A stretch of 64,000 nucleotides of DNA from Bog-473 sp963719485 (GCA_963719485.1 OY970387.1:3472001-3536000); one strand, 5' to 3'; numbered from the stretch's first letter, positions 16,900-30,371 are shown. Numbers and translations are program-made. Notes: generated from the letters alone by a model not told the origin.

Positions 16900-18214
16900 G
16901 ATCACCCTTGTCATCCGGGGCGGCACCGTTGTCGGCCCCGGCGGTCTGGTTCGACGCGACGTCGCGATCGGCGGGACCGACGTCGCCGGGTTGGCCGAGT
17001 CCATCGACGCGCCGCGAGGCGTGCGGGTGCTCGACGCGTCGGGCTGCCTCGTGGGCCCGGGCCTGGTCGATCTGCACACCCACCTGCGCCAGCCGGGGCG
17101 CGAGGAGGCCGAGACAGTCGAGACCGGAGCGCGGGCGGCCGCCCTGGGGGGGTACACGGCCATCGTCGCCATGCCCAATACGGAACCGGCCATCGACACG
17201 GCCGGCGTGGCGGCGGAGGTGCTCGCCCTCGGCGCCGGCTGTACGGCCGAGGTCGCGGTGGCGGGCGCCATCACGGTCGGGCGCGCCGGCCACGCGCTCG
17301 CTCCCCTCGGCGAGCTCGCCGCACTCGGCGTGACGCTCTTCACCGACGACGGCGCGGGCGTGCAGGACGGCGCCCTCATGCGGCGCGCGCTCGACTACGC
17401 CAAGGGCCTCGGCGTCACGCTGGCCCAACACTGCGAGGACAGCTGCCTCGCGGCCGGTGGCGCCATGCACGAGGGGTGCTGGTCGAGCCGGCTCGGCATC
17501 CCGGGCATGCCCGCCGCCGCCGAGGAAGCCATGGTGGCCCGCGACGTCGCGCTGGCCCGGCTGACCGGCGCACCGGTGCACTTCTTGCACCTGTCCACGG
17601 CGGGGTCCGTCGACCTGGTCCGCCGGGCCAAGGAGGAAGGCCTCCTGGTCACGGCCGAAGCGGCACCGCACCACATGCTCCTCACCCACGCCGCGGTGGA
17701 GGGGTACGACCCCGTCTTCAAAGTCAACCCGCCGCTGCGCACCGACGAGGACGTGGCCGCCGTCGTCGGCGGGTTGTGCGACGGCACCATCGATGCCGTG
17801 GCGACCGACCACGCGCCCCATGCGCCCGAGTCGAAGGACGTCCCCTTCGACCAGGCCCCGCCGGGCATGTTGGGGCTGCAGACGGCGCTGCCGATCGCCT
17901 GGGAGGTCCTCTCGCCGCACACGGGACCCGAGCGCCTCTTCGCGTTGATGAGCGCGCAGCCCGCGGTCATCGCCAAACTCACGGCGACGGATCCGCGTCG
18001 CGCCGGGCACAGCGCGCAGGGTGGACCTGTCGAGGAGGGTGCCACGGCCAACCTCTGCGTCTTCGATCCCGCCGGGACGACGGTGGTGGACCCGGCGGGC
18101 CTGGCCAGCCGCAGCCGGAACACGCCTTATGCCGGACGCACGTTTGCCGGAGCCGTGCGCCATACGGTGCTGCGGGGCGAGCCGGTCGTGATCGACGCAA
18201 CGGCGCAACGGTGA
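16892..18214 (+). CDS. pyrC: Dihydroorotase
   Basis: It cyclises carbamoyl aspartate to dihydroorotate. The 440-residue class I enzyme shows the metal-binding DLHTHLRQPG, the AMPNTEP loop, HCED (metal His), HFLHLSTAGS and the ATDHAPHAPE motif with the catalytic Asp. The start is a TTG at 16892 with GGAGG ending nine bases upstream, inside the last codons of pyrB. A seven-base G run (17146-17152) lies inside the gene with the frame intact. Confidence 0.95.
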   Translation: MPEITLVIRGGTVVGPGGLVRRDVAIGGTDVAGLAESIDAPRGVRVLDASGCLVGPGLVDLHTHLRQPGREEAETVETGARAAALGGYTAIVAMPNTEPAIDTAGVAAEVLALGAGCTAEVAVAGAITVGRAGHALAPLGELAALGVTLFTDDGAGVQDGALMRRALDYAKGLGVTLAQHCEDSCLAAGGAMHEGCWSSRLGIPGMPAAAEEAMVARDVALARLTGAPVHFLHLSTAGSVDLVRRAKEEGLLVTAEAAPHHMLLTHAAVEGYDPVFKVNPPLRTDEDVAAVVGGLCDGTIDAVATDHAPHAPESKDVPFDQAPPGMLGLQTALPIAWEVLSPHTGPERLFALMSAQPAVIAKLTATDPRRAGHSAQGGPVEEGATANLCVFDPAGTTVVDPAGLASRSRNTPYAGRTFAGAVRHTVLRGEPVVIDATAQR

Positions 18215-19362
18215 GGGCGGGTTCGACGGGCAACGGTGTCAGGCCTGCCGCCTTCCTGGTGACGGCGGACGGAACGGTCTTCGCGGGCGAGGCGGCGGGC
18301 GCCGACGTGCCCGTGGCGACGGGCGAGCTCGTCTTCAACACCGCCATGAGCGGCTACCAGGAGGTGATCACCGACCCCTCCTACGCGGGCCAGATCATCG
18401 CCTTCACCAGCACGCACATCGGGAACTACGGGACCAACGCCACGGACGACGAGGCCATCGCCCCGCACTGCCGCGGCATCGTGGTGTGCGACCTGGCCGA
18501 CGAGCCGTCCAACTGGCGGGCGACCGAGGGTCTCGAGCCCTTCCTGCGCCGTCACGGGGTGCCGGCCCTGACCGGTGTCGACACGCGCCGCCTCGCCCGG
18601 CACGTCCGCACCGCGGGGGCGGTCCCGTGTGCCTTCGGGACGGCGCCGGAGTCGGAGCTGCGGGCAGCGGCGGCGTCCGCCGTCGGCACCGACGGCATGG
18701 ATCTCGTTGCGGGCGTCACTGCGGGAGCGCCCAGCACCCATCCCGGCACGGGGCCCGGTGCGGGCAGCGACCTGCGCATCGTGGCCTATGACTTCGGGGT
18801 CAAGACGACCATGGTGCAGCTCCTCACCACGCTGGGCACCGTCACGGTGGTGCCCGCCGGCACCGCGGCCGAGGACGTGCTCGCCCTGGAGCCCGACGGC
18901 GTCTTCCTCTCCAACGGCCCGGGCGACCCCGCTGCCCTCCCGGGCCCGACGGCCGCCGTGGCCGACCTCGTGGGGCGTGTGCCGGTCTTCGGCATCTGCC
19001 TCGGCCACCAGATCCTGGCCACCGCTCTGGGCGGCTCCACGTACAAGTTGCCCTTCGGGCACCATGGCGCCAACCATCCCGTGCAGCGCCTCGAGACCGG
19101 GGTCGTCGAGATCACGAGCCAGAACCACAACTACGCGGTCGCGGCGGGCTCCATTCCCGACGCCGAGACCACCCACGTCAACCTCAACGATGGCGTGATC
19201 GAGGGGTTCCGGTCCCTCGCGGCACCGGCGTTCTCGGTGCAGTACCACCCGGAGGCCGCCCCGGGCCCGCACGACGCCCGCTATCTCTTCGGCGCCTTCC
19301 GCGACCTCATGCTCGCCCATCCCACCCGCCCGCACGGCGCCGGCGCCGGGGCGCGCTCGAGC
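18211..19362 (+). CDS. carA: Carbamoyl-phosphate synthase small subunit, in frame with carB
   Basis: CarA releases ammonia from glutamine for carbamoyl phosphate synthesis. The 384-residue segment has the N-terminal FNTAMSGYQEVITDPSYAGQI and the class I amidotransferase domain with the catalytic Cys in FGICLGHQ and the YHPEAAPGPHDA block with His and Glu. GTG at 18211 overlaps the pyrC stop (GTGA). There is no stop codon after it: the frame runs through a GAGAGA-type linker (RPHGAGAGARSS) straight into the CarB start MPRRDDLQS. The end given is the domain boundary, not a stop. Confidence 0.93.
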
Positions 19363-22663
<3,301 letters not shown>

Positions 22664-22667
<4 letters not shown>

Positions 22668-23686
22668 GCGCCGCTCCCGCCGCGCGCCGGGGCGCCGTGC
22701 TCGCCACACGCATCGGGAGCCTCCATCTGACCAACCCCGTCATGACGGCGTCGGGGACGTCGGGCCACGGCACGGAACTGTCCGACTACGGCGCACTGCG
22801 CGACCTCGGTGCAGTCGTCGTCAAGTCGCTCTCCGCCGAGCCCTGGCCGGGCAATCCCGCCCCCCGGGTGCACGAGGTCGGGGCCGGCATGCTCAACAGC
22901 GTCGGCCTGCAGGGACCCGGGCTGGCGGCATGGATCGCCGATGACCTCCCCGCGCTGCAGGCGGCCGGCGCGCGCGTCGTCGTGAGCATCTGGGGTCGCT
23001 CGGTGGCGGACTTCGCGCGGGCGGCTGCGCTCGTCGCCGCGGCAGCTTCTTCGGGCGCGGGGTCCTGCATCGACGCGCTCGAGATCAACGTCAGCTGTCC
23101 CAACGTGGAGGACAGGTCGCGGATGTTCGCCCACTCCGCCGAGGCGACGGCGCGCGTGCTCGAGGCGACGGCTTGCGGCCTGCCGCGCTGGGCCAAGCTC
23201 AGCCCGAACGTGCCCGACGTGGTGCAGATCGCCGCCGGCGCGGTCGAGGGCGGTGCCGATGGGTTGACGCTCGTGAACACCCTGCTCGGCCTGGCCCTCG
23301 ATACCGAATCGGGTCGCCCCGTCCTCGGCGCAGGTGGCGGCGGGCTCTCCGGCGGCGCGGTGCATCCCGTTGCGGTACGGGCCGTGTGGGAGTGCCGGTC
23401 CGCGTTCCCCGAGCTGCCGATCGTGGGCGTCGGAGGGGTTTTCTCGGGCCGTGATGCGGTGGAGCTGCTGCTGGCCGGTGCCGACGCCGTCCAGGTGGGC
23501 ACCGCCACGTTCCGCGACCCCAGGGCGCCCTGGAAGGTGCTGCGTCAGCTGGCCACGTGGTGCGAGGCCCACGACACCACAGTGGGCGAGATCCGCGAGC
23601 GGGTGCGCCGCCGCGTCGACGAGGAAGCGGTTCCGCTACTCGGGGAAGCCGTTCCATTGGTCGAGGAGGGAGGACGTGATGGCTGA
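22664..23686 (+). CDS. pyrD: Dihydroorotate dehydrogenase, class 1
   Basis: It oxidises dihydroorotate to orotate with FMN. The 340-residue protein has NPVMTASGTSGHG, KSLSAEPWPGNPAPRV, the catalytic-cysteine block EINVSCPN (Cys marks class 1, not the membrane class 2 with Ser), KLSPNVPDVV, TLVNTLLG and the FMN-phosphate region GVGGVFSGRDAVELLLAGADAVQVGTA. This resembles class 1B, which usually needs PyrK as NAD partner, yet no pyrK lies between carB and pyrD. GTG at 22664 overlaps the carB stop. Confidence 0.93.
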
Positions 23687-24518
23687 CAGCTTCGGTGACC
23701 GGGTCGCGGCCGCAGTCGCCGCGACGGGGCCGCTGTGCGCGGGGATCGATCCGTCGTCGGCGTTGCTTGCGGCATGGGGATTGAGCGATGACGCCGAGGG
23801 ACTGCGCTCCTTCTGTGCCTCCTGCGCCGAAGGCTTCGCCGGAGCGGTGAGCGTGGTCAAGCCGCAGGTCGCCTTCTTCGAGCGCCATGGTTCAGCCGGG
23901 ATGGCGGAGCTGGAGCGCTTCATTGCCGAGGCGAGGGCTGGCGGTTTGATCGTCATCGCCGACGCCAAGCGCGGCGACATCGATTCCACGGCGGACGCCT
24001 ACGCCGACGCCTGGTTGGGAGAGGCCAGCCCGCTCGCCGCGGATGCCGTGACGGCGCACCCCTACCTGGGCCTCGGCGCTTTGGCGCCCCTGGTCCGAAT
24101 GGGTGCGGCCAACGGGCGGGGCGTGCTGGTGGTGGCCCGGAGTTCCAACCCTGAGGGTCGGGGATTGCAGCAGGCGGTGACCTCGGAGGGAACGGCGGTC
24201 GAGGACATGCTCCTGGCTGGGATCGCCGAGCTCAATGGTTCGCCCAAGGTCCCGGCGGGAACGGTGGGGGCGGTGATCGGCGCGACCCTGGAGCCGTCAC
24301 CTTTCGCGTTGTCCCAGTTGGGAGGCATAATCCTGGCTCCCGGCCTGGGTGCCCAGGGTGCCGGTCCCACCGACGTGGCCACGCGTTTCGCTGGCTGCCG
24401 ACCCGGGACGGTGCTCCCGAGCAGCTCACGTGGGCTGTTGCAGGAGGGACCGGATCCTGCCGACTTGCGCCGCGCCGCACGGTCTTTGAATCGCGAGTTG
24501 GCGGCTGCGATGGGCTGA
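23679..24518 (+). CDS. pyrF: Orotidine 5'-phosphate decarboxylase (type 2)
   Basis: It converts OMP to UMP, the last step of the pathway. The 279-residue protein has CAGIDPS at the N-terminus, VKPQVAFFERHG and the catalytic DAKRGDIDST motif, typical of the longer type 2 family found in actinobacteria, and GIILAPGLGAQG near the phosphate site. ATG at 23679 lies eight bases inside pyrD. With pyrR to pyrD this completes all UMP steps except orotate phosphoribosyltransferase (pyrE), which is not in the window. Confidence 0.95.
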   Translation: MADSFGDRVAAAVAATGPLCAGIDPSSALLAAWGLSDDAEGLRSFCASCAEGFAGAVSVVKPQVAFFERHGSAGMAELERFIAEARAGGLIVIADAKRGDIDSTADAYADAWLGEASPLAADAVTAHPYLGLGALAPLVRMGAANGRGVLVVARSSNPEGRGLQQAVTSEGTAVEDMLLAGIAELNGSPKVPAGTVGAVIGATLEPSPFALSQLGGIILAPGLGAQGAGPTDVATRFAGCRPGTVLPSSSRGLLQEGPDPADLRRAARSLNRELAAAMG

Positions 24519-24556
24519 AGAGGGAGAATGGGCGTGAACGGCCCTGGCCGAGGCGC

Positions 24557-24562
24557 TATGGT
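24557..24562 (+). promoter_or_regulatory. -10 box (TATGGT) of mihF
   Basis: TATGGT ends six bases before the mihF ATG. A weak GTGAAC at 24534-24539 lies 17 bases upstream. A leaderless mRNA is predicted. Confidence 0.5.
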
Positions 24563-24568
24563 CTCGCC

Positions 24569-24886
24569 ATGCCGCAACCTCCCGCACTCACTCCAGAGCA
24601 GCGCGCAGCTGCACTCGAAAAGGCTGCCAAGGTTCGCCGTGAGCGGGCCGAGGTGAAGGACAAGCTCAAGATGGGCCACCTGTCGTTGGGGGACCTCCTC
24701 ACCGAGGCGGATTCCAACGAGACCATCGGCAAGATGAAGGTGGTGTCCGTTCTCGAGTCCCTTCCCGGTCTCGGCAAGGTCAAGGCGCGTCGCCTGATGG
24801 AGACGGTCGGGATCAGCGACAGCCGGAGGCTGCAGGGCCTCGGTGCCAAGCAGCGCGAGTCGCTGCTCAAAGAGACTGCGCGCTGA
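24569..24886 (+). CDS. mihF: Integration host factor, actinobacterial type (mIHF)
   Basis: The 105-residue protein matches the actinobacterial nucleoid protein mIHF, which is unrelated to enterobacterial IHF. The N-terminal helix LTPEQRAAALEKAAKVRRERAEVKDKLK, SLGDLLTEA and the H2TH-like DNA-binding part ESLPGLGKVKARRLMETVGIS are all typical. It compacts DNA and is essential in mycobacteria. Its usual neighbour gmk follows immediately, as here. Starts at ATG 24569 directly after a -10 box. Confidence 0.95.
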   Translation: MPQPPALTPEQRAAALEKAAKVRRERAEVKDKLKMGHLSLGDLLTEADSNETIGKMKVVSVLESLPGLGKVKARRLMETVGISDSRRLQGLGAKQRESLLKETAR

Positions 24887-25475
24887 ACCGCACGTCGACG
24901 AGCCGCGCATCTTCGTGCTCATCGGCCCTGGTGGGGCCGGCAAGGGCACCGTCGCTGCGGCGCTGATCGAGCAGGACCCGACCCTCTGGCTCAGCCGCAG
25001 CTGGACGACGAGGGAGGCGCGCCCGGGCGAGCGTGAGCGCAACGCCTACCGTTTCGTCGACCGCCCCACCTTCGAGGAGGCTGTTGCCCAGGGTCGATTC
25101 TTCGAGTGGGCCGAGTTCCTCGACTACCTCATGGGCACGCCCGTCCCGGATCCTCCGCCCGGGGCCGACGTCCTCCTCGAGATCGACGTCCAGGGGGCCC
25201 AGCAGGTCCTGGCCAAACGCCCTGATGCGACGGTGATCCTGCTCCTGCCCCCGTCGCCGGAGGTCCAAGCGGAGCGGCTGGCGGCACGAGGCGACGACGA
25301 GGCGCACATCCGGCGCCGGGTCGAGCTGGGGCGTTCGGAAGTGGAGCGTGGAGCCGAAATTGCAGCTCACACGGTCGTCAACGACGACCTTGGTCAGGCT
25401 CTGGCCGAACTGACGGCTATAGTTGACCGGACTCGGACTGGTGCCCCCTGCGCCGCGAGCCCGGAGGAATCCTGA
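24843..25475 (+). CDS. gmk: Guanylate kinase
   Basis: It phosphorylates GMP to GDP. The P-loop is GPGGAGKGT, followed by the GMP-binding SRSWTTREARPGE and RFVDRPTFEEAVAQGRFFEWAEF, and LEIDVQGAQQV. The usual YGTP block is replaced by LMGTPVPDPPPGADV, a shortened, Pro-rich variant. The start is uncertain: the GTG at 24843 lies 44 bases inside mihF with GGAGG about 13 bases upstream; no ATG lies nearer the P-loop. Stop and next start overlap (TGATG). Confidence 0.9.
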   Translation: MPSSASRCSKRLRAEPHVDEPRIFVLIGPGGAGKGTVAAALIEQDPTLWLSRSWTTREARPGERERNAYRFVDRPTFEEAVAQGRFFEWAEFLDYLMGTPVPDPPPGADVLLEIDVQGAQQVLAKRPDATVILLLPPSPEVQAERLAARGDDEAHIRRRVELGRSEVERGAEIAAHTVVNDDLGQALAELTAIVDRTRTGAPCAASPEES

Positions 25476-25870
25476 TGGCCCAAGGCCGCCACACGCTCAT
25501 GGACCCACCAATTGAAGAGCTCCTGGACAAGGTGGACTCGAAGTTCACCCTGGTGGCGCTGGGTTCTGCCCGCGCCCGCCAAGTGAACTCGTACTACAAC
25601 AGCCTCGGCGAGGGCCTGGGCAAGGTGGTTCCGCCCCAGGTCGCGTCCGTGTCGGGCAAGCCCGTCTCCATCGCCTTCGAGGAGATCGCGGCCGGCAAGG
25701 CCACATTCACCCGTCCGGACCCCGAGGAAGAGGCGGCGCTGGCTGCCGCCATCGCGGATGCCGCCGAAGCGGGCCTGCTCGCCGACGGCGAAGCGGCCGC
25801 CGAGGTGCCCGAGACCGCCGAAGTGATCGAAGCACTCGACGTCGGGGGCGACGACCCGGCTGCGAGCTAG
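25475..25870 (+). CDS. rpoZ: RNA polymerase omega subunit
   Basis: Omega helps assemble the beta-prime subunit of RNA polymerase. The recognisable core is PPIEELLDKVDSKFTLVALGSARARQVNSYYNSLGEGLGK, followed by KPVSIAFEEIAAGK, as in actinobacterial RpoZ. At 131 residues it is longer than usual because of an acidic Ala/Glu-rich C-terminal tail of about 45 residues. The ATG at 25475 overlaps the gmk stop by one base; an ATG nine codons later (MDPPIEELL) is also possible. Confidence 0.93.
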   Translation: MAQGRHTLMDPPIEELLDKVDSKFTLVALGSARARQVNSYYNSLGEGLGKVVPPQVASVSGKPVSIAFEEIAAGKATFTRPDPEEEAALAAAIADAAEAGLLADGEAAAEVPETAEVIEALDVGGDDPAAS

Positions 25871-25903
25871 GCGCCCGAGGGACAGGCGCGGCGAGCGGCG
25901 CCG

Positions 25904-27174
25904 ATGGCTGGAGATCCCCGGAGTGAGGACTCGCCCGTGAACGCTGGACTCGCACCATCCCCGCCACGCGTCGTCCTCGGCGTCTGCGGGGGTATCGCCG
26001 CGTACAAGGCGGTCGAGGTGTGCCGGCGACTCGTCGATGCCGGGGTGCACGTGACGCCGGTCCTGACCGACGATGCGACACGGTTCGTCGGCGCGGTGAC
26101 GTTCTCGGCCTTGGCCTCGGAGCCGGTGCAACGGTCTCTGTGGGACGAAGGGTCACCCATTCCCCACACCAGACTCGGCCAGACCGCCGACCTCGTCGTG
26201 GTTGTGCCGGCGACGGCGCACACGATCGCCCGCTATGCGGCAGGGCTGTCGGACGACCTCCTGTGCGCCACCCTGCTCGCCACCCGGGCCCCGGTCATCG
26301 TCTGTCCTGCCATGCACACGGAGATGTGGGAGCACGCGTCGGTGCGCGAGAACCTGGCCACTCTGGAGCGACGCGGCGTCGAGATCATCCCTCCCGAGAG
26401 CGGCAGGCTGGCCGGGGGGACTCGGGGGAGGGCAGGCTGGCCGATCCGGGCGTCATTGTTGCGCACGTGCTCGAACGGCTCGGCCGGGGGACTCGGCGCG
26501 ATCTGCACGGGGTCAGCATGGTGGTGAGCGCCGGTGGCACGCGCGAGCCCCTCGACCCGGTGCGCTTCATCACGAATCGCTCCTCGGGCAAGCAGGGTCA
26601 CGCCATCGCCAGCGCGGCGGCTCGCCGCGGTGCGTCGGTCACGCTCGTCACGTCGTCACCCCTCGCGTTGCCCCCCGATGTTGCCTCGGCGGTGACACGG
26701 ATCGACGTGGAGACGGCTGCCGACATGGAGCACGCGGTCGGCGCGGCAGCTGAAGGAGCCGATGTCGTCGTGATGGCAGCGGCCGTGGCGGACTTCCGCC
26801 CCAAGCGCTCGGCCGGTACGAAGCTGTCGAAGGAGGAGGGGATCCCAGAGTTGGTCCTCGAGCCGACGCCCGACATCCTGGCCGGCCTGGCGGCGCGCCG
26901 CCGCCCGGGGCAGGTGCTCGTCGGATTCGCCGCCGAGACCCATGACGCGTTGGAACGGGGTCGGCGCAAGCTCACCCGCAAGGGCGTCGACCTGCTCGTC
27001 GTGAACGACGTGAGCGCGCCCGGCGCAGGTTTCGACCACGACACCAACGCGGTCGTGATCTTGGAGGCGGACGGGAGCGTGCAGGAAATCCCACTGACCT
27101 CGAAGGATGCAGTGGCAGATGCCGTATTGGATAGGGTGAACGCCCACCACAACGAGAAGCGGAGCACGACGTGA
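25904..27174 (+). pseudogene. coaBC: CoaBC (phosphopantothenoylcysteine synthetase/decarboxylase), single-base frameshift
   Basis: The bifunctional enzyme makes 4-phosphopantetheine for coenzyme A. The CoaC flavoprotein half shows LGVCGGIAAYKAVE and VCPAMHTEMW; the CoaB half shows SAGGTREPLDPVRFITNRSSGKQGHAIA and a C-terminal NDVSAPGAGFDHDTNAV. They are in different frames because of a G6 run at 26414-26419; a seventh G gives RLAGGDSGEGRLADPGV and rejoins them to about 423 residues. CoA synthesis is essential, so a sequence error is likely. The start could be ATG 25904 or GTG 25937. It overlaps metK by four bases. Confidence 0.88.
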
Positions 27175-28361
27175 GAACCACATTCACCTCGGAGTCGGTC
27201 ACCGAGGGGCACCCGGACAAGATGGCGGACCAGATCTCTGACGCCGTCCTCGACGCCATGCTCGAGGGCGATCCCGCGAGCCGCGTTGCCTGCGAGACCC
27301 TGCTGACCACCGGGCTCGTGGTGGTGGCCGGAGAGGTGACGACGGCCACCTACGTCGACATCCCCTCCATCGTACGAGGGACGGTCTGCGACATCGGCTA
27401 CGACAACGACGCCTACGGCTTCAACGGGAAGACCTGCGGTGTGCTGGTGTCCCTCGACGCGCAGTCGCCCGACATCGCACAGGGCGTCGATGCCGCGTTC
27501 GAGCTCCGCAGCGGCAAGGGCGGCGAGGACATCCTCAACGCACAAGGTGCCGGAGACCAGGGAATGATGTTCGGCTACGCCTGCGACGAGACTCCGGACC
27601 TCATGCCCCTCCCGATCTGGCTGGCGCACCGCCTCTCCGAGCGCCTGGCCCAGGTGCGCCGGGCCGCGACCGTGCCCTATCTGCGTCCGGACGGCAAGAC
27701 GCAGGTCTCGGTCGTCTACGAGGATGGGCGCCCGGTGCGCATCGACACCGTGTTGATCTCGACCCAGCACGCCGGCGGCATCGACCTCGAGGAGCAGCTG
27801 CGACCCGATCTCACCGAGCACGTCATCAACCCGCTGCTCCCCACGGACCTGGACACCGACGGCCTGCGGATCTTCGTCAACCCCACGGGAATCTTCGAGC
27901 TGGGCGGTCCCCACGCCGACACCGGTCTGACCGGCCGCAAGATCATCGTGGACACCTACGGCGGGATGGCGCGTCACGGCGGCGGGGCGTTCTCGGGCAA
28001 GGACCCCTCGAAGGTCGACCGCTCCGCGGCCTATGCGGCGCGCTGGGTGGCCAAGCACGTCGTGGCCTCCGGCGCGGCCAAGCGCTGCGAGGTGCAGGTG
28101 GCCTACGCCATCGGCGTGGCGCACCCCGTGTCACTGCTCGTCGAGACCTTCGGCACGGAGTCGGTCGATCCCGAGAAGATCGCCGATGCAGTGCGCGAGC
28201 TCTTCGATCTGCGCCCGGCCGCGATCGCGCGCGACCTCGACCTGTACCGTCCCATCTACAAGAAGACGGCGGCCTACGGTCACTTCGGACGCTCGGAGAA
28301 GGAGTTCACGTGGGAGGCCACCCCACGGGTGGACGACCTGCGCACCGCCCTGGGACTCTGA
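27171..28361 (+). CDS. metK: S-adenosylmethionine synthetase
   Basis: It makes S-adenosylmethionine from methionine and ATP. The 396 residues contain TSESVTEGHPDKMADQISDA, GAGDQGMMFGYACDE (the hexapeptide GAGDQG), the P-loop-like GGGAFSGKDPSKVDRS and the final YGHFGR. GTG at 27171 overlaps the coaBC stop. There is no room for a riboswitch in front of it, so control must be at the operon level. Confidence 0.97.
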   Translation: MRTTFTSESVTEGHPDKMADQISDAVLDAMLEGDPASRVACETLLTTGLVVVAGEVTTATYVDIPSIVRGTVCDIGYDNDAYGFNGKTCGVLVSLDAQSPDIAQGVDAAFELRSGKGGEDILNAQGAGDQGMMFGYACDETPDLMPLPIWLAHRLSERLAQVRRAATVPYLRPDGKTQVSVVYEDGRPVRIDTVLISTQHAGGIDLEEQLRPDLTEHVINPLLPTDLDTDGLRIFVNPTGIFELGGPHADTGLTGRKIIVDTYGGMARHGGGAFSGKDPSKVDRSAAYAARWVAKHVVASGAAKRCEVQVAYAIGVAHPVSLLVETFGTESVDPEKIADAVRELFDLRPAAIARDLDLYRPIYKKTAAYGHFGRSEKEFTWEATPRVDDLRTALGL

Positions 28362-28371
28362 TCGCTCGATC

Positions 28372-28388
28372 GCTCCCCTGAGGGGAGC
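28372..28388 (+). terminator. Hairpin after metK
   Basis: GCTCCCC-TGA-GGGGAGC is a perfect seven-pair stem 11 bases after the metK stop. It has no T-run after it, so it could be an intrinsic terminator of the T-less type reported in actinobacteria or only an mRNA 3' stabiliser. Confidence 0.45.
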
Positions 28389-28411
28389 AGTCGTCCGTTG
28401 GCCGTGACCTC

Positions 28412-30298
28412 ATGACGCAGGACGGTGTCACCCGGCGCGAACGACGTGCGGTGCGCGTGCGCACCGAAGTGGCCGCGGTGGCCAAGACGTTCGACTACGC
28501 CGTCCCCCCCGGCTGGAGCGAGGAGGTCCACGTCGGGACCCGGGTGCGGGCACCCCTCCACGGGCGGACGGTGCGCGGCTGGGTCGTCGAAGAGGACGTC
28601 GGGACGCCGGCCGGTGTCGCCGTCCTGCCGCTGAAGTCGTGGTTGGGTTGGGGTCCGCCTCCCGCGCTCGTCGGGCTGGCGGAGTGGGCAGCCTGGCGAT
28701 GGGCGGGTCCGGCCTCCTTCTTCCTGCGGATCGCGTCCCCGGCGACCATCGTGCGCGCCCTACCCGCCGCGCCGCCCTGGCACGAGCTGCCGGCGCCACC
28801 GACGGCGTCGCAGCCCGCCGCCGCCCCGTCACTCGAACGCGTGCAGCTCGCACTGGCGCAGCCGGGGGTGACGGTCGTTCGCCAGCCCCCGCTCACCGAT
28901 CCGATCGACCTCGTGTTGTCGATCGTCGGGGACCCCGCCGTGCGTGCTCACGGCGGCAGCGTCCTGGTGCTCGTCCCGTCGTCCGGCTGGGCGGAGCGGC
29001 TCACGGCGCGGTTGGTGCGCCGGGGGTGCCCGACGGCCGGCACCTGGGAGGAGGCGCGGGCGGGTTGGCCGGTCGTGGTGGGCAGCCGGGCCGGTGCCTG
29101 GGCCCCCGTGCCGCGGCTGGCGGCCGTCGTCATCCTCGATGCGCACGACGCCGCCTACCGGGAGGAGAGCACACCGACCTACAGCGCGGTGGACGTCCTG
29201 CTCGAGCGAGCCCGGCGCGAGGGCGTGCCCTGCGTTCTGGCGTCCCCGGTGCCGCCGGTGGCGCTGGCCGGGCGCACCGGGTTGCGGACGATCGCACCCT
29301 CGCAGACCGAGGAGCGGGCGGGTTGGCCCGTGCTCGAGCGGGTCGATCGCCGCGGCGCGGACCCGCGGAGCGGCATGTTCTCGGAGGAGTTCGTCCGGCT
29401 GGCCCGGTCCGTTCTCGACGATGCCGTCGCCGTCGAGCGCGGTCCCCTTGTCTGCGTCTACAACCGCACGGGCGGAGCGCGCCTGCTGGCCTGCCGCCAC
29501 TGTGGGGAACTGGCCCGCTGCGCGCGCTGCGGCGCTGCCGCCGCGCAGCCGCGCGGCACCGAGATGCTGGAGTGCCCGCGGTGCGGTGATACCCGTCCGG
29601 TCGTCTGCGCCGCCTGCGGTCGCCTGCGGATGAAGACCCTGCGGGTCGGAGTGAGCCGCCTTCGCGAGGAACTGGCCGCGCTGCTGGGCGTCGAGGTCGG
29701 GGAGGTCGCCGGCAGGCCGGTCGCCGGATCGGAGCCGTCCGTCTCCGCGGCCCCCGTCCTCGTGGGCACCGAGGCCGTGTTGCACCGGGTGCGCCGTGCC
29801 GCGGCAGTCGTGTTTCTTGACATCGATCTGCACCTGCTGGCCTCCCGCCTCTCCGCGACCGAGGAGACCCTGGCCCTGTTCGTCCGTGCGGCCCGGCTTG
29901 TCGGTGCGCGCAGTGCCGGAACACCGTGGGCGCGGATGCAGGTGCAGACGCGGGTGCCCGACCATCCGCTGCTGGCCGCGATCGCTCGGGGCGATCCGGC
30001 GGAGGTGGTGGCCGAGGAGGTCGCCATCCGCCGCACGTCGGCGCTGCCCCCCTTCGCGGCGCTGGCCCTGGTGTCGGGTGTGCTCGCCCCTGCCTACGCC
30101 GAGTCCCTGCGCAACGAGGCCGACGTCCCGACGAGCCCGGGTGCCCCGGCGCCCACCACGACCTCGGTGTCGCCGCTCGGTGACGATCGCTTTCTCGTGC
30201 GGGCGGACACGCACGAGTCCCTGTGCGACCTCTTGGCTCGGACCCCCCGGCCGTCGGGCCGAGGGCTGCGCGTCGAGGTCGACCCGGTCTCGCTCTGA
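28412..30298 (+). CDS. priA: PriA-like primosomal protein, helicase-defective type
   Basis: The 628-residue protein has the PriA N-terminal DNA-binding domain (RVRTEVAAVAKTFDYAVPPGW, RVRAPLHGRTVRGWV) and the paired zinc-binding clusters CRHCGELARCARCGA and CPRCGDTRPVVCAACG. The helicase part is degenerate: no GSGKT Walker A is present before VLVLVPSSGWAERLTARL, and the DEAH box reads LDAHDAAY. This fits the actinobacterial PriA form, thought to act in replication restart without helicase activity. It keeps its usual place between metK and def/fmt. Confidence 0.9.
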   Translation: MTQDGVTRRERRAVRVRTEVAAVAKTFDYAVPPGWSEEVHVGTRVRAPLHGRTVRGWVVEEDVGTPAGVAVLPLKSWLGWGPPPALVGLAEWAAWRWAGPASFFLRIASPATIVRALPAAPPWHELPAPPTASQPAAAPSLERVQLALAQPGVTVVRQPPLTDPIDLVLSIVGDPAVRAHGGSVLVLVPSSGWAERLTARLVRRGCPTAGTWEEARAGWPVVVGSRAGAWAPVPRLAAVVILDAHDAAYREESTPTYSAVDVLLERARREGVPCVLASPVPPVALAGRTGLRTIAPSQTEERAGWPVLERVDRRGADPRSGMFSEEFVRLARSVLDDAVAVERGPLVCVYNRTGGARLLACRHCGELARCARCGAAAAQPRGTEMLECPRCGDTRPVVCAACGRLRMKTLRVGVSRLREELAALLGVEVGEVAGRPVAGSEPSVSAAPVLVGTEAVLHRVRRAAAVVFLDIDLHLLASRLSATEETLALFVRAARLVGARSAGTPWARMQVQTRVPDHPLLAAIARGDPAEVVAEEVAIRRTSALPPFAALALVSGVLAPAYAESLRNEADVPTSPGAPAPTTTSVSPLGDDRFLVRADTHESLCDLLARTPRPSGRGLRVEVDPVSL

Positions 30299-30365
30299 GC
30301 GCCTGGCCCGGAGCGAGCGGCAGCCCGTGAGCGGGGGCCGGATCGGGAATCGCAGCGCTCGCCGG

Positions 30366-30371
30366 TAGGAT
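30366..30371 (+). promoter_or_regulatory. -10 box (TAGGAT) of def
   Basis: TAGGAT ends six bases before the def ATG, predicting a leaderless transcript. Confidence 0.5.
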